Of a stretch of 13,911 nt of DNA, positions 1 to 7,447 are shown one piece after another. Both the position numbers and the translations under genes were made by a program. The stretch is taken from NCBI GenBank assembly GCA_002499185.1, contig DAKN01000098.1:1-13911 (forward strand), read 5' to 3'. The stretch's first letter is position 1, and each line of letters opens with the position of its first letter. The DNA is from Candidatus Pacearchaeota archaeon UBA284 (lineage in GTDB: Archaea; Nanobdellota; Nanobdellia; Pacearchaeales; UBA284). Below the pieces are notes generated by a model. That model was not told the origin of the DNA. It did not search any database and worked only from the letters and a program-made list of their open reading frames with translations.

Positions 1-1008
1 ATTTTCATTTTTTTATTGGGTTTAGTTTCTCTTAACATGAATCTTTTTCTTGGTGAAGTTTCATTGAGGACAAAAGGAGATCACCAATTACCGGGTTATG
101 CTGAAAAATATCTTGGAAAAATTGGAAAAATTTTGATGATTTTCTCGATGCTCTTTGGTATTTATGCTGCTTTAACAGCCTATTTAATTGCCGAAGGAGA
201 AAGCTTAAGTTATCTTTTTTTTGGAAATTTTAATTCTTCTTTTTATTTTACGCTCTTATTTTTTGTCATTGTTTTTATTGTCGTTTCATTTGGATTAGAT
301 GTTGTAAAAAAACAAATTAGTATTGGAGTGTTTATTCTAATAGCCTTAGTAATTTTAATTGCATTAACCTTTATCCCAAACATTAGCTTAGAAAATTTGA
401 CATATAGTTCAAGCAAATTTACTGATTTAATCTTTCCCTATGGTGTGGTGTTTTTTTCAATGCTTGCTTATTCTGCATTGCCAGAATTGGGGCGTGAATT
501 AAAGGGAAATGAAAAATTAATGAAAAAATCTATCGTCATTGGAACATTAATTCCGTTAGCCATTTACCTTATTTTTACTTTAGTTATTCTTGGTTTTAAA
601 GGCAGAGATACTCCTGAAATAGCCACTTTTGCCATAGGCAATATAGCCATATTAATTGGAATTATCGGGATGTCCAATGCTTTTTTAATTTTAAGCACAG
701 CAATTAAGGATATGTATCATTTAGATTTAAAATTAAATAAAATAACCTCTTTGTGTTTAGCCTTATTTGTTCCAATGTTATTATTCTTATTTATTTATTT
801 TTCAAATGCGGCCACATTCATTACTTTTTTAAGTTGGAGCGGAGCTGTTAGTGGCGGTTTAACTGGCATATTAGCATTATTTATGTTAAGAAATGCAAAA
901 AAACAGGGCAATAGGAAACCCGAATATAGCATGCCATTACCTTTATGGTTGATAATCTTTTTAGTTTTGTTATTTACTTTAGGTATAATCACTGAATTTT
1001 TATTCTAG
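1..1008 (+). CDS. Amino acid permease, aromatic amino acid (Trp/Tyr) permease-like, 5' partial
   Basis: Integral membrane transporter of the APC superfamily, most like the tryptophan/tyrosine permease group, expected to import amino acids by ion symport. The reading frame is open from base 1 and encodes Ile-Phe-Ile-Phe-Leu before the TTG at 16, so the gene is cut by the window edge and the TTG is not the real start. In the fragment, the stretch LLGLVSLNMNLFLGEV runs into RTKGDHQLPGYAEKYLG (fragment residues 23-39), which resembles the segment after the first helices of this family. About nine further hydrophobic helices follow, including FPYGVVFFSMLAYSALPELG and GMSNAFLILSTAI. The last helix ends almost at the stop codon. 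The family usually has 11-12 helices, so only the N-terminal one or two are missing. Substrate specificity cannot be read from the sequence. It converges on the DUF192 gene across an 89-bp gap with no convincing terminator hairpin. Confidence 0.75.
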   Translation: MFIFLLGLVSLNMNLFLGEVSLRTKGDHQLPGYAEKYLGKIGKILMIFSMLFGIYAALTAYLIAEGESLSYLFFGNFNSSFYFTLLFFVIVFIVVSFGLDVVKKQISIGVFILIALVILIALTFIPNISLENLTYSSSKFTDLIFPYGVVFFSMLAYSALPELGRELKGNEKLMKKSIVIGTLIPLAIYLIFTLVILGFKGRDTPEIATFAIGNIAILIGIIGMSNAFLILSTAIKDMYHLDLKLNKITSLCLALFVPMLLFLFIYFSNAATFITFLSWSGAVSGGLTGILALFMLRNAKKQGNRKPEYSMPLPLWLIIFLVLLFTLGIITEFLF

Positions 1009-1097
1009 TATTAAAAAATTAATTTTGTTCGTCCTTAGAATGATATCCATCTCAATTTACTTGAAGAAAATATAAATTTCTAGAAAAAGATTAACAA

Positions 1098-1577
1098 TTA
1101 TTTCTGTATTATGGCTCTTGTTTCATTGGTTATGTTATATCTCTTTGAAAAACCACCATTAATCTCTATTACATATTTTGCAGGATTTATAGAGGGATAG
1201 ATTTCACAATCTATTGTTTTACATGGCTGAGCATTTTCGATTATGGAAACTATTTTAAAATCTTTATCAAGAAAAATAATATCCAGTGGAATTAGGGTAT
1301 TTTTCATCCAAAATTCTCTTGGTTTTTCATCATCAAAAATAAATATCATTCCTTGGTTTTCATCAAGTTTTTCTCGATTCATCAGCCCAATAGCCTGTTT
1401 ATAGAAGGTATCTGCTGTTTCACATTTAACCTCATAAATTTTTTCACCATTATTATAAAATTTAATGTTTGTTGTGTTTATATCGGCTATACTTTTATTT
1501 GAACAGCCCGAAAATAAAAACAAAAAAGAGAAGATTAATGATAATAAAATAAAATTTGTTTTTTTAAACCAATTCAT
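1098..1577 (-). CDS. DUF192 family lipoprotein
   Basis: Small secreted or membrane-tethered protein of the DUF192 family (159 aa), whose biochemical role is not established. The N-terminus has positive charges (NWFKK), a hydrophobic stretch (residues 8-22) and a lipobox-like FSGC with Cys25, so it is probably exported and lipid-anchored. The Phe at position -3 is slightly atypical. The DUF192 core covers about residues 45-150. It includes QAIGLMNREKL, GMIFIFDD, the hallmark FWMKNTLIPLDIIFLD (residues 89-104) and the closing YVIEINGG. Two further cysteines (119 and 124) could form a disulfide. It lies 41 bp downstream of the 91-aa membrane protein gene on the same strand, so the two may be co-transcribed. 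An A-rich TATA-like stretch around 1601-1610 could instead give it its own promoter. The family assignment is strong and the function is unknown. Confidence 0.85.
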   Translation of the reverse strand: MNWFKKTNFILLSLIFSFLFLFSGCSNKSIADINTTNIKFYNNGEKIYEVKCETADTFYKQAIGLMNREKLDENQGMIFIFDDEKPREFWMKNTLIPLDIIFLDKDFKIVSIIENAQPCKTIDCEIYPSINPAKYVIEINGGFSKRYNITNETRAIIQK

Positions 1578-1618
1578 TTTGTTATTTTATTTTTCCTCTT
1601 TTTATTTTTATTAAATTA

Positions 1619-1894
1619 TCATGGATAAAAATCTTTTGTTCTCATTGTTAAAAAACAAGCCAAAAGATATGCTGCAATTATTTCTAAAAATAAAAAACCA
1701 TATGTCCAATAAGTGAATATTATATTTGGAGAAAACATCTGGAATGGAGCCAAGATTGTACTAACAGGAGGACATGGTGCTCTTACACATTGAATTTGAT
1801 TTTGCACAGGTACTATTGGCAAAAAGAAAAATACAAACAAGATTATCAATGATACTATGACCCTTTGCCATGTTAATTGTAATGAGCATTTCAT
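1619..1894 (-). CDS. Small two-helix membrane protein with CVRAPCPP motif
   Basis: Protein of 91 aa that I do not recognise by name. It has two hydrophobic helices, about residues 11-30 and 61-82. They are joined by a loop of about 30 residues with a striking CVRAPCPP motif (Cys36 and Cys41) and several prolines. With positive charges at both ends (TWQR; TMRTKDF), both termini are probably cytoplasmic and the cysteine-containing loop outside, where the two Cys could form a disulfide. The ATG at 1894 is supported by a TATA box (TTTAAATA, 1916-1923) centred about 25 bp upstream, which implies a leaderless transcript. That box is shared with the divergent dihydrouridine synthase gene. The DUF192 gene follows 41 bp downstream, suggesting a two-gene envelope operon. 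Confidence 0.65.
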   Translation of the reverse strand: MKCSLQLTWQRVIVSLIILFVFFFLPIVPVQNQIQCVRAPCPPVSTILAPFQMFSPNIIFTYWTYGFLFLEIIAAYLLACFLTMRTKDFYP

Positions 1895-1917
1895 ATTTTT
1901 ATAACAAAAAGTAATTA

Positions 1918-1923
1918 TTTAAA
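1918..1923. promoter_or_regulatory. Shared palindromic TATA box for divergent genes
   Basis: TTTAAA is self-complementary and sits almost exactly midway between the start codon of the 91-aa membrane protein (first base 1894, minus strand) and that of the dihydrouridine synthase (1945, plus strand). The distance from its centre to each ATG is about 25 bp, the usual archaeal spacing from TATA centre to transcription start. One TBP site may therefore drive two leaderless transcripts. This is inferred from spacing only, in AT-rich DNA. Confidence 0.5.
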
Positions 1924-1944
1924 GATTACTCTGTTAAAATATTT

Positions 1945-2883
1945 ATGAAAGATTTTCCAAAATTAAAAGAAAAAACAATTTTAGCCCCTATGGCTGGAAT
2001 AACAGATAGGGCATTTAGGGAATTATGCAAAAATTATGGGTGTGGGTTTAGTTATACTGAAATGGTTTCTGCAAATGCCCTTGCAAGAAGCAATAAGGCT
2101 GCTGAAATATTATTAAAAAAAGCAGATGATGAATGCAATATTGGATTACAATTATTTGGACAAAATACAGAAAATTTTGTAAAATCCATAAAAAAATATC
2201 AAAAAGATTTTAGTTTAATAGATATTAATTTTGGATGTCCGGCCAAAGAAATAATAAATCAAGGAGCTGGAGCCGCGTTATTAGCAAGAAAAAATAAAAT
2301 AAAGGAAATAATAGAAGATTGTGTTAATGCCTCAGATATTCCTGTAACTGCAAAGATTCGTTCTGGATTAGATGATAAAAAAATAAACTTTTTAGAAATA
2401 GGAAAGATTATTGAAAATGCTGGGGCAAGCGCCATTACTTTACATCCAAGAACAATAAAACAGGCTTATTCCGGAAAATCGAATTGGAATCATATTAAAC
2501 AATTAAAAGAAGAATTGAATATTCCGATTATTGGAAATGGAGATATAAATCAACCAGAAGATGCAGAACGAATGTTAAAAGAAACAAAATGCGATTATGT
2601 GATGATAGGTCGGGCTTCTAGGGGCAATCCAAGAATTTTCAAAGAAATAGAAGACTACCTTAAAACCAGAAAGTATGCATTATCCAGTGAAAAAGATAGA
2701 GTAAGTCAATTATTTGAATATCTTAAATTAGAAGAAAAATATTCTGGAGATTTTAGTAATATAAAAACAAATGCTATGTATTTTACAAAAGGAATAAAAA
2801 AGGGCTCTTTGATAAGAGCAGAAATAACAAGAGCCAAAACAATACAAGAGATTAAAAATATATTTATTAAAATTAAAATATGA
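1945..2883 (+). CDS. dus: tRNA-dihydrouridine synthase
   Basis: FMN-dependent enzyme that reduces uridine to dihydrouridine in tRNA using NAD(P)H (312 aa, a normal length). The TIM-barrel N-terminus shows LAPMAGITDRAFRELC (residues 13-28), which forms the flavin site. The catalytic cysteine lies in DINFGCPAKE (Cys98), followed by QGAGAALLARK. Flavin and tRNA contacts are visible as AKIRSG (Lys137, Arg139), LHPRT (His167) and IGNGDI (about 201-206), then the phosphate-binding MIGRASRGNPRIF. The remaining roughly 80 residues are the helical tRNA-binding domain. Which D-loop uridine it modifies cannot be told from the sequence. The ATG at 1945 sits about 25 bp from a TATA box with no Shine-Dalgarno sequence. 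The stop codon overlaps the start of taw1 (ATGA), so the two tRNA-modification enzymes are translationally coupled. Confidence 0.92.
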   Translation: MKDFPKLKEKTILAPMAGITDRAFRELCKNYGCGFSYTEMVSANALARSNKAAEILLKKADDECNIGLQLFGQNTENFVKSIKKYQKDFSLIDINFGCPAKEIINQGAGAALLARKNKIKEIIEDCVNASDIPVTAKIRSGLDDKKINFLEIGKIIENAGASAITLHPRTIKQAYSGKSNWNHIKQLKEELNIPIIGNGDINQPEDAERMLKETKCDYVMIGRASRGNPRIFKEIEDYLKTRKYALSSEKDRVSQLFEYLKLEEKYSGDFSNIKTNAMYFTKGIKKGSLIRAEITRAKTIQEIKNIFIKIKI

Positions 2884-3866
2884 AACAAAAACAGGAAAAG
2901 AAAGAACAAAAAGAACAAATGATTCCTAGTGAATTAAGGAACCAATTTATAAAACAGCACTATGGTCTTGTTGGAAAACATTCTGCTGTTCAGATTTGCA
3001 TGTGGACAAAGCGTTCATTAAAAGACGAGGGTTTTTGTTACAAACAGAAATTCTATGGGATTAACTGCCATAAATGTTGCCAGATGTCTCCAAGCATTTC
3101 GTGGTGCCAGCACCGTTGTTTATTTTGCTGGCGTGCAATAGAAAATACCCTTGGAGAAAAAATGCCAAGGAAAGAAATTGATGATCCAAAAACAATAATA
3201 GATGGGTGTATAAAAGAGCAAAGAAAATTAATTGCGGGTTTTGGTGGAAATAAAAAAGTCAATAAAAAGAAGTTGCAAGAGGCTCAAGAGCCCATGCATT
3301 TTGCAATTTCTCTTGCAGGAGAACCAACCCTTTATCCAAAAATTTCTGAATTGATTAAAGAATTAAAAAAACTGGGAAAAACATCTTTCCTTGTAACAAA
3401 CGGCGAATGTCCAAATGTTCTTGCAAAAATTGAACCGCCCACACAGCTTTATGTTTCTTTAGATGCACCAAATGAAAAGGTCTACAAGATAATCGATCAA
3501 CCGAAAATTAAAAACGGCTGGAAAAATTTAATGAAAACCTTAGATGTTATAAAAAAATTAAAAAATAAAACAAGAACTGTTCTAAGATTAACGTTAGTAA
3601 AAAATATTAATATGGTCGATGAAATAGGCTATGCTAAGCTTATCAAAAAAGCAGACCCGATGTTTGTTGAATGCAAAGCATATATGGCTGTTGGATTTTC
3701 TCGGAATAGATTAGGGTTAAATTTTATGCCATTGCATGAAGAAGTCAAGGATTTTGCACAAAAAATAGGAAAACTCTGCAAATATAAAATTGTTGATGAA
3801 AAAAAAGATTCAAGAGTTGTTTTATTAATGAAGAAAGATACAAAAGATAGGGTTATGAAATTTTAA
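2880..3866 (+). CDS. taw1: 4-demethylwyosine synthase (TYW1/Taw1), radical SAM
   Basis: Radical SAM enzyme that condenses N1-methylguanosine at position 37 of tRNA-Phe with carbons from pyruvate to make 4-demethylwyosine, the tricyclic step of wyosine synthesis in Archaea (328 aa). The radical SAM cluster motif is CQHRCLFC (Cys76, Cys80, Cys83; CX3CX2C), followed by the typical WRAIENT. A second 4Fe-4S site is predicted from Cys40, Cys53 and Cys66, whose 13/13 spacing matches that of characterised archaeal TYW1. GEPTLYPKI (about residue 146) and SLDAPNE are also typical. There is no flavodoxin domain, as expected outside eukaryotes. The first 13 residues are a Lys/Glu/Gln-rich extension. An alternative ATG at 2919 would give MIPSELRNQF, closer to the usual family start. 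It overlaps dus by 4 bp and ends 1 bp from the convergent peptidase stop. Confidence 0.93.
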   Translation: MKQKQEKKEQKEQMIPSELRNQFIKQHYGLVGKHSAVQICMWTKRSLKDEGFCYKQKFYGINCHKCCQMSPSISWCQHRCLFCWRAIENTLGEKMPRKEIDDPKTIIDGCIKEQRKLIAGFGGNKKVNKKKLQEAQEPMHFAISLAGEPTLYPKISELIKELKKLGKTSFLVTNGECPNVLAKIEPPTQLYVSLDAPNEKVYKIIDQPKIKNGWKNLMKTLDVIKKLKNKTRTVLRLTLVKNINMVDEIGYAKLIKKADPMFVECKAYMAVGFSRNRLGLNFMPLHEEVKDFAQKIGKLCKYKIVDEKKDSRVVLLMKKDTKDRVMKF

Positions 3867-3867
3867 T

Positions 3868-6291
3868 TTAATCTTTGATTGCTACATTTGAATATTCTTG
3901 TCTAGTTAAATTTGCATGTAAATTAATTATCTGTCCATTAGAAAGATTAGGTATTTGGTATATATATTCTTCATATCCTTTTTTTGAAAATTTAAGATAA
4001 CAATATTTATTAAAACAACTTGTGGATTTTGTAAAAAATTCTCTTGGTGTTGTTCCTACAAAATCCCAAGATGTTGGAAGAATTCCTGATTTATTACTTA
4101 TACCATAGTAAATATTACTTGTTGTTGGATTTGACGACATATTTATTAATACATCCATATCTATATTGAATTCTCTACAATTTTTTATTCCATCCATAAG
4201 TCGGTTGCATAACAAACAATAGGGTTCATTGTTATAACAAGAATTTTCTAAACTGCAATCAGATATGAAAAAATCTCCTTGCTGACATTTACAATTATCA
4301 TTACAAGTCGGATAAGAAATATTGGCCCAGCCATTATAGCAAGTTTGGATTATTTGCTGAGGGCATCTAAAGAAATCTACAAAAAAAGCCGGTGAAATTC
4401 CTTTTATTAGTGTTTCGCATTGTTCATCGCCTAAAATAAAAGTATCACCGCAATAATTTCTTGCTAATTTTCTCTCATGAATTTTTGGATTAGAATCATC
4501 AAAATCTTTTTCTTCTCTGCATGATTTTGGACAAGTTATTGGTTTTTTTTCAGAAATTCCCCAATTGCAATAGCCATCTCTATCTTTATCAACACAAATT
4601 ATATTGATTTGAGAATTGTCTATTTCATTTTCAACATAGGATGAATTGATTGCCAAAAATGAAAAAAAGTAAAAAGAATCATCTAATCCTATAATTGTGG
4701 CATATCCTTCTTCTCCAAATTCTGGTCCATAACTATTTTTAAAAATAAGTGCTGTTTTACCTGCATGTTGTCCTTCTGAAATATACTCATATCCAACTGC
4801 AGTCATTGCATGATCCCATAATGCATATCCTGCTGAGATCGGTCCTTTTTCTATTATATTCTTTTTAAAATTATAATTTGTCTTTTTATAATCATAACTC
4901 ACCCAATAACCATTAGAAGCGCGTATTTTTGATACTTGTGTGTTTGAAGGAAATAAACAAGGGGTTTTTATGGCTTTATATGGGTAGACTGATTCATTAA
5001 AAATTCCAGAAGCATTTATATAATCTAATGTGTCTGAGTCAAAACCCCCATCACAACCATTAGAAGATGTTGAATTTATGCAAGATAAAATTTCTTGCTC
5101 AGATAAATCATAATTTAAATGTTGATTATGCTGTAAATTCAAATTTGCTTCAATTGCCCCAATTGGTCCAAATATCCAACAACTACCACATGCCCTCCAT
5201 TCAGAAGCATTTCCATAAAATTCTCGACATAGCCCTGTTAAACATTCTTGAGTATACTGATGAAAACAAGGTGTGCCAGGAAGATATGTATTAAAGGTTT
5301 GATTTACGCAAGTAATAGTATTGTTTACAAAACACCCCACCTGGCATTTAACCGGAGTAACCCAATTTTCTCCATGTCTATTACGCCAATCAAAATTATC
5401 TGGAATCTCTAAATAATATTCTTCACTTGAAGGAGTAATTCCATTCATTTCTTCCCTGATTGGAATATTTTTTGTTTCTACTTTTGGAATTTGAATATTA
5501 TCAATTTTTACTTTTGGCATGACAAAAATCCCGCCCTTATAATATTCAAAACCCCCAAGATTTGGCAGTTCTCCTTCTGGTGTTTTAAAAAATTGTTTTT
5601 TCTGTGAATAAGATAAAACAGAAATTGGCGTTGCTCCTGCTGTCCATTGAAGATTATTTGAATTAAACTTATTTATTTTGTATAAATCCTGGTTTGTTTT
5701 TAATTGGAATTGTGAAATTTCAGATTTTATGTTTTTGGTTGCTTGAAGATAATTAATTGAATTAAGATTTAATTTTGCATTTTCAATTTGTATTTTTAAT
5801 GATTTTGGTATTATTGAACCTAAAATACAGGTTTCTTCGCATACTTTATTTATATTTAATTTAGACTGTTCCAAATCCAACTGAGGATATGACTCATAAA
5901 CGAGATATTCCAAATTATTTGAATCAATTAAAATAATTCTGACTAAACTTCCAGAATCTCTTAATTCTACATTTCCATTTAGAGATAGTGCCTTAATTGG
6001 CTCTTTAATATTTAATGAAATTATTTCTGTTTTTGTGAATTCCTTATTAATAGAATAAGAATTCAAGGAATCTGTAGTTGGAATTGTAAAGCTTTCTAGA
6101 TTTTGTCTTAATCCATTTATTTCTTTATATGCTGTCGTTGAAACTGCTGGATTTATTAATTGTTTTCCAATATCCATAATCGGATTTCCAGTTATTGTGA
6201 AATTTACAATTAGAAAACCTATTGATGTTAGAACAATAAATATCATTAATACAGACATCCAAACTTTTTTGCTCTTATCCTCTTTTTTCAT
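3868..6291 (-). CDS. Membrane-anchored papain-family (C1) cysteine peptidase, multidomain
   Basis: Predicted surface-exposed or secreted protease of 807 aa. A basic N-terminus (KKEDKSKK) precedes one hydrophobic segment (about 11-31), acting as signal anchor or signal peptide. Residues 40-290 are an unassigned extracellular region. The C1 peptidase domain runs from about 298 (DNFDWRNRHGE) to 550. The oxyanion Gln is Gln317 (VTPVKCQ), the nucleophile is Cys371 (ACGSCWIFG), the His is His494 (DHAMTAVGY) and the Asn is Asn519 (FKNSYG). LSEQEILSC and NGCDGGF are also typical. Gln317 and Cys371 are 54 residues apart instead of about 6 in papain, because of an insertion with several cysteines. After the peptidase come a calcium-type DKDRDGYC...DFDDSNP segment (566-602), CGDTFILGDEQCE (614-626), a cysteine-rich region to about 705, and a PEGA-like end (about 725-796). 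Many NxS/T sequons fit an exported protein. A TATA box lies 25 bp upstream of the ATG. Confidence 0.88.
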   Translation of the reverse strand: MKKEDKSKKVWMSVLMIFIVLTSIGFLIVNFTITGNPIMDIGKQLINPAVSTTAYKEINGLRQNLESFTIPTTDSLNSYSINKEFTKTEIISLNIKEPIKALSLNGNVELRDSGSLVRIILIDSNNLEYLVYESYPQLDLEQSKLNINKVCEETCILGSIIPKSLKIQIENAKLNLNSINYLQATKNIKSEISQFQLKTNQDLYKINKFNSNNLQWTAGATPISVLSYSQKKQFFKTPEGELPNLGGFEYYKGGIFVMPKVKIDNIQIPKVETKNIPIREEMNGITPSSEEYYLEIPDNFDWRNRHGENWVTPVKCQVGCFVNNTITCVNQTFNTYLPGTPCFHQYTQECLTGLCREFYGNASEWRACGSCWIFGPIGAIEANLNLQHNQHLNYDLSEQEILSCINSTSSNGCDGGFDSDTLDYINASGIFNESVYPYKAIKTPCLFPSNTQVSKIRASNGYWVSYDYKKTNYNFKKNIIEKGPISAGYALWDHAMTAVGYEYISEGQHAGKTALIFKNSYGPEFGEEGYATIIGLDDSFYFFSFLAINSSYVENEIDNSQINIICVDKDRDGYCNWGISEKKPITCPKSCREEKDFDDSNPKIHERKLARNYCGDTFILGDEQCETLIKGISPAFFVDFFRCPQQIIQTCYNGWANISYPTCNDNCKCQQGDFFISDCSLENSCYNNEPYCLLCNRLMDGIKNCREFNIDMDVLINMSSNPTTSNIYYGISNKSGILPTSWDFVGTTPREFFTKSTSCFNKYCYLKFSKKGYEEYIYQIPNLSNGQIINLHANLTRQEYSNVAIKD

Positions 6292-6310
6292 GATATATTC
6301 ATCTGATTTT

Positions 6311-6320
6311 AGTATTTATT
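6311..6320 (-). promoter_or_regulatory. TATA-box candidate for the C1 peptidase gene
   Basis: Read on the minus strand, AATAAATACT is centred about 24-25 bp upstream of the first base of the peptidase ATG at 6291. This fits a leaderless archaeal transcript. It lies in the 34-bp gap after the hydrolase gene, so the peptidase may be transcribed separately even though both genes are on the same strand. Confidence 0.4.
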
Positions 6321-6325
6321 CTTTA

Positions 6326-6994
6326 TTATTTCCCTTTCTCTAAAATTTCCGCCCTTATTCCTTTTTCTTCGCAGAACTTGACAAAATTTTCTGCATCGCT
6401 TCGCGAACCCACAATACTCCCATAATGCATTGGAATTGCCAAGGTTGGTTTGATTAATAAGGCTGCTTCTGCAGCCTCTTCTGCATTCATTGTAAAATTT
6501 CCACCAACTGGGAGGAGAATTATGAATTCATTGTCTTTTTTTGCGTATCCTGTAAGTTTTTCCATTTCTTTTATTTTATCCGTATCTCCTGCATGATATA
6601 TAACCAACCCATTAAACTGTATAACATAACCGCACCAATATTCGTTTTTTGGATGAAATTCTTTTTTTTCATTATATGAATCAACTGCCTTAATTTTTAT
6701 TTCTTCTATTAAAAATTCTCTTCCTGGTTCTGCAAGTAATAATTCTATTTTAGCATTTAATCTTGCAACCTTGCTTTGTGAATCTGGAGTACAAATAATT
6801 ATTGTTCCATCTTTTACAATTTTATCTAAATCTTGCTGAGAAAAATGATCATAGTGGCTGTGTGTAATAAGGATTATATCTGCTTTTTCATTTTCATTTA
6901 TCTGGTAGGGATCAATATAAATTATTTTTTGATTTAATTTTATCTTAAACCCTGAATGCCCCAACCATATTAATTCTGCCCCTTTTAATTTCAT
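6326..6994 (-). CDS. Metallo-beta-lactamase-fold metal-dependent hydrolase (UlaG/UPF0173-like)
   Basis: Cytoplasmic metal-dependent hydrolase of 222 aa, with no signal peptide. The opening KLKGAELIWLGHSGFKIK is typical of the UlaG-like branch. The metal-binding motif THSHYDHF supplies His45, His47, Asp49 and His50. Further ligands are His134 and Asp137 in YHAGDTD, and His190 in IPMHYG. The length matches UPF0173-type proteins. The substrate is unknown: the family includes L-ascorbate-6-phosphate lactonase and many uncharacterised hydrolases, and nothing nearby suggests ascorbate metabolism. The ATG at 6994 lies 25 bp from a TATA-like TTTTATTA. The gene is 28 bp downstream of the 128-aa membrane protein and 34 bp upstream of the C1 peptidase, all on the minus strand. 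The fold assignment is firm and the reaction is not. Confidence 0.87.
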   Translation of the reverse strand: MKLKGAELIWLGHSGFKIKLNQKIIYIDPYQINENEKADIILITHSHYDHFSQQDLDKIVKDGTIIICTPDSQSKVARLNAKIELLLAEPGREFLIEEIKIKAVDSYNEKKEFHPKNEYWCGYVIQFNGLVIYHAGDTDKIKEMEKLTGYAKKDNEFIILLPVGGNFTMNAEEAAEAALLIKPTLAIPMHYGSIVGSRSDAENFVKFCEEKGIRAEILEKGK

Positions 6995-7014
6995 TTTATT
7001 TTTTGATTATATCT

Positions 7015-7022
7015 TAATAAAA
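7015..7022 (-). promoter_or_regulatory. TATA-box candidate for the MBL-fold hydrolase gene
   Basis: TTTTATTA on the minus strand is centred about 24-25 bp upstream of the hydrolase ATG (first base 6994), the spacing seen for the other minus-strand genes here. It sits at the junction with the stop codon (7023-7025) of the 128-aa membrane protein gene. The motif is weak and the DNA AT-rich, so chance is possible. Confidence 0.35.
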
Positions 7023-7409
7023 TTAATATGCCTTTAATTTGGTTGATTTAAAAAAGAAAATGCTTGATAGAATACCCAAAATAAAAGAGTCAATTCTCAT
7101 AGTTAACAAGCAGATGATTGATAAAAATAAAATAATTATTGGAAGACATCTAGTATTTTTAAGAAAAAATAATGAAAATAATAATATAGCAGATATGGCA
7201 AACCATAAAATGACTATAAAATCTATCATTAAAGGCACCTGGTGGATAGTTTGTAAAGAAATATTGGGGTTTAATCTCAAATCAGATATTAATCTATCTT
7301 TATTAACCTCTAAATAAATTGAATTTGCTATTAAAAATAATACTGCAAATATTGCCAAAACAAATCCTATACGCGAATAATTTCTAACAAATGAACTCTC
7401 TTTTTTCAT
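7023..7409 (-). CDS. Hypothetical four-helix membrane protein
   Basis: Protein of 128 aa that I do not recognise. It has four hydrophobic segments, about residues 13-33, 59-83, 88-103 and 107-120. The basic N-terminus (MKKESSFVRNYSR) and the lysine-containing end (KSTKLKAY) both suggest cytoplasmic ends. The loop between helices 1 and 2 (34-57) is polar and would be outside. No catalytic motif or conserved cysteine pair is visible. The minus-strand reading is preferred over an overlapping plus-strand frame because it starts with ATG 25 bp downstream of a strong TTTATAAA box and has clear alternation of helices and loops. It may be the first gene of a unit with the hydrolase 28 bp downstream, but that gene also has a possible promoter. 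Confidence 0.6.
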   Translation of the reverse strand: MKKESSFVRNYSRIGFVLAIFAVLFLIANSIYLEVNKDRLISDLRLNPNISLQTIHQVPLMIDFIVILWFAISAILLFSLFFLKNTRCLPIIILFLSIICLLTMRIDSFILGILSSIFFFKSTKLKAY

Positions 7410-7430
7410 AATTACCTATACATTTTAGAA

Positions 7431-7438
7431 TTTATAAA
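7431..7438 (-). promoter_or_regulatory. TATA box for the four-helix membrane protein gene
   Basis: TTTATAAA, a near-consensus archaeal TATA box, is centred 25-26 bp upstream of the ATG (first base 7409). It lies in the 38-bp gap after asnS. This predicts a leaderless transcript independent of asnS. Confidence 0.55.
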
Positions 7439-7447
7439 GATTATTAA

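Noticed and set aside
1009..1097. Possible terminator or small RNA between the permease and DUF192 genes
   Set aside because: Only weak A/T-only inverted repeats (such as agaaa/tttct) and no strong T-tract or conserved box motif. Such matches are expected by chance in this composition.
7039..7317. Plus-strand open frame of 92 codons opposite the four-helix membrane protein gene
   Set aside because: It is antisense to a frame with four well-formed hydrophobic helices, an ATG and a near-consensus TATA box at the expected spacing. The plus-strand product shows no domain and its composition is what reverse-complemented membrane codons give.
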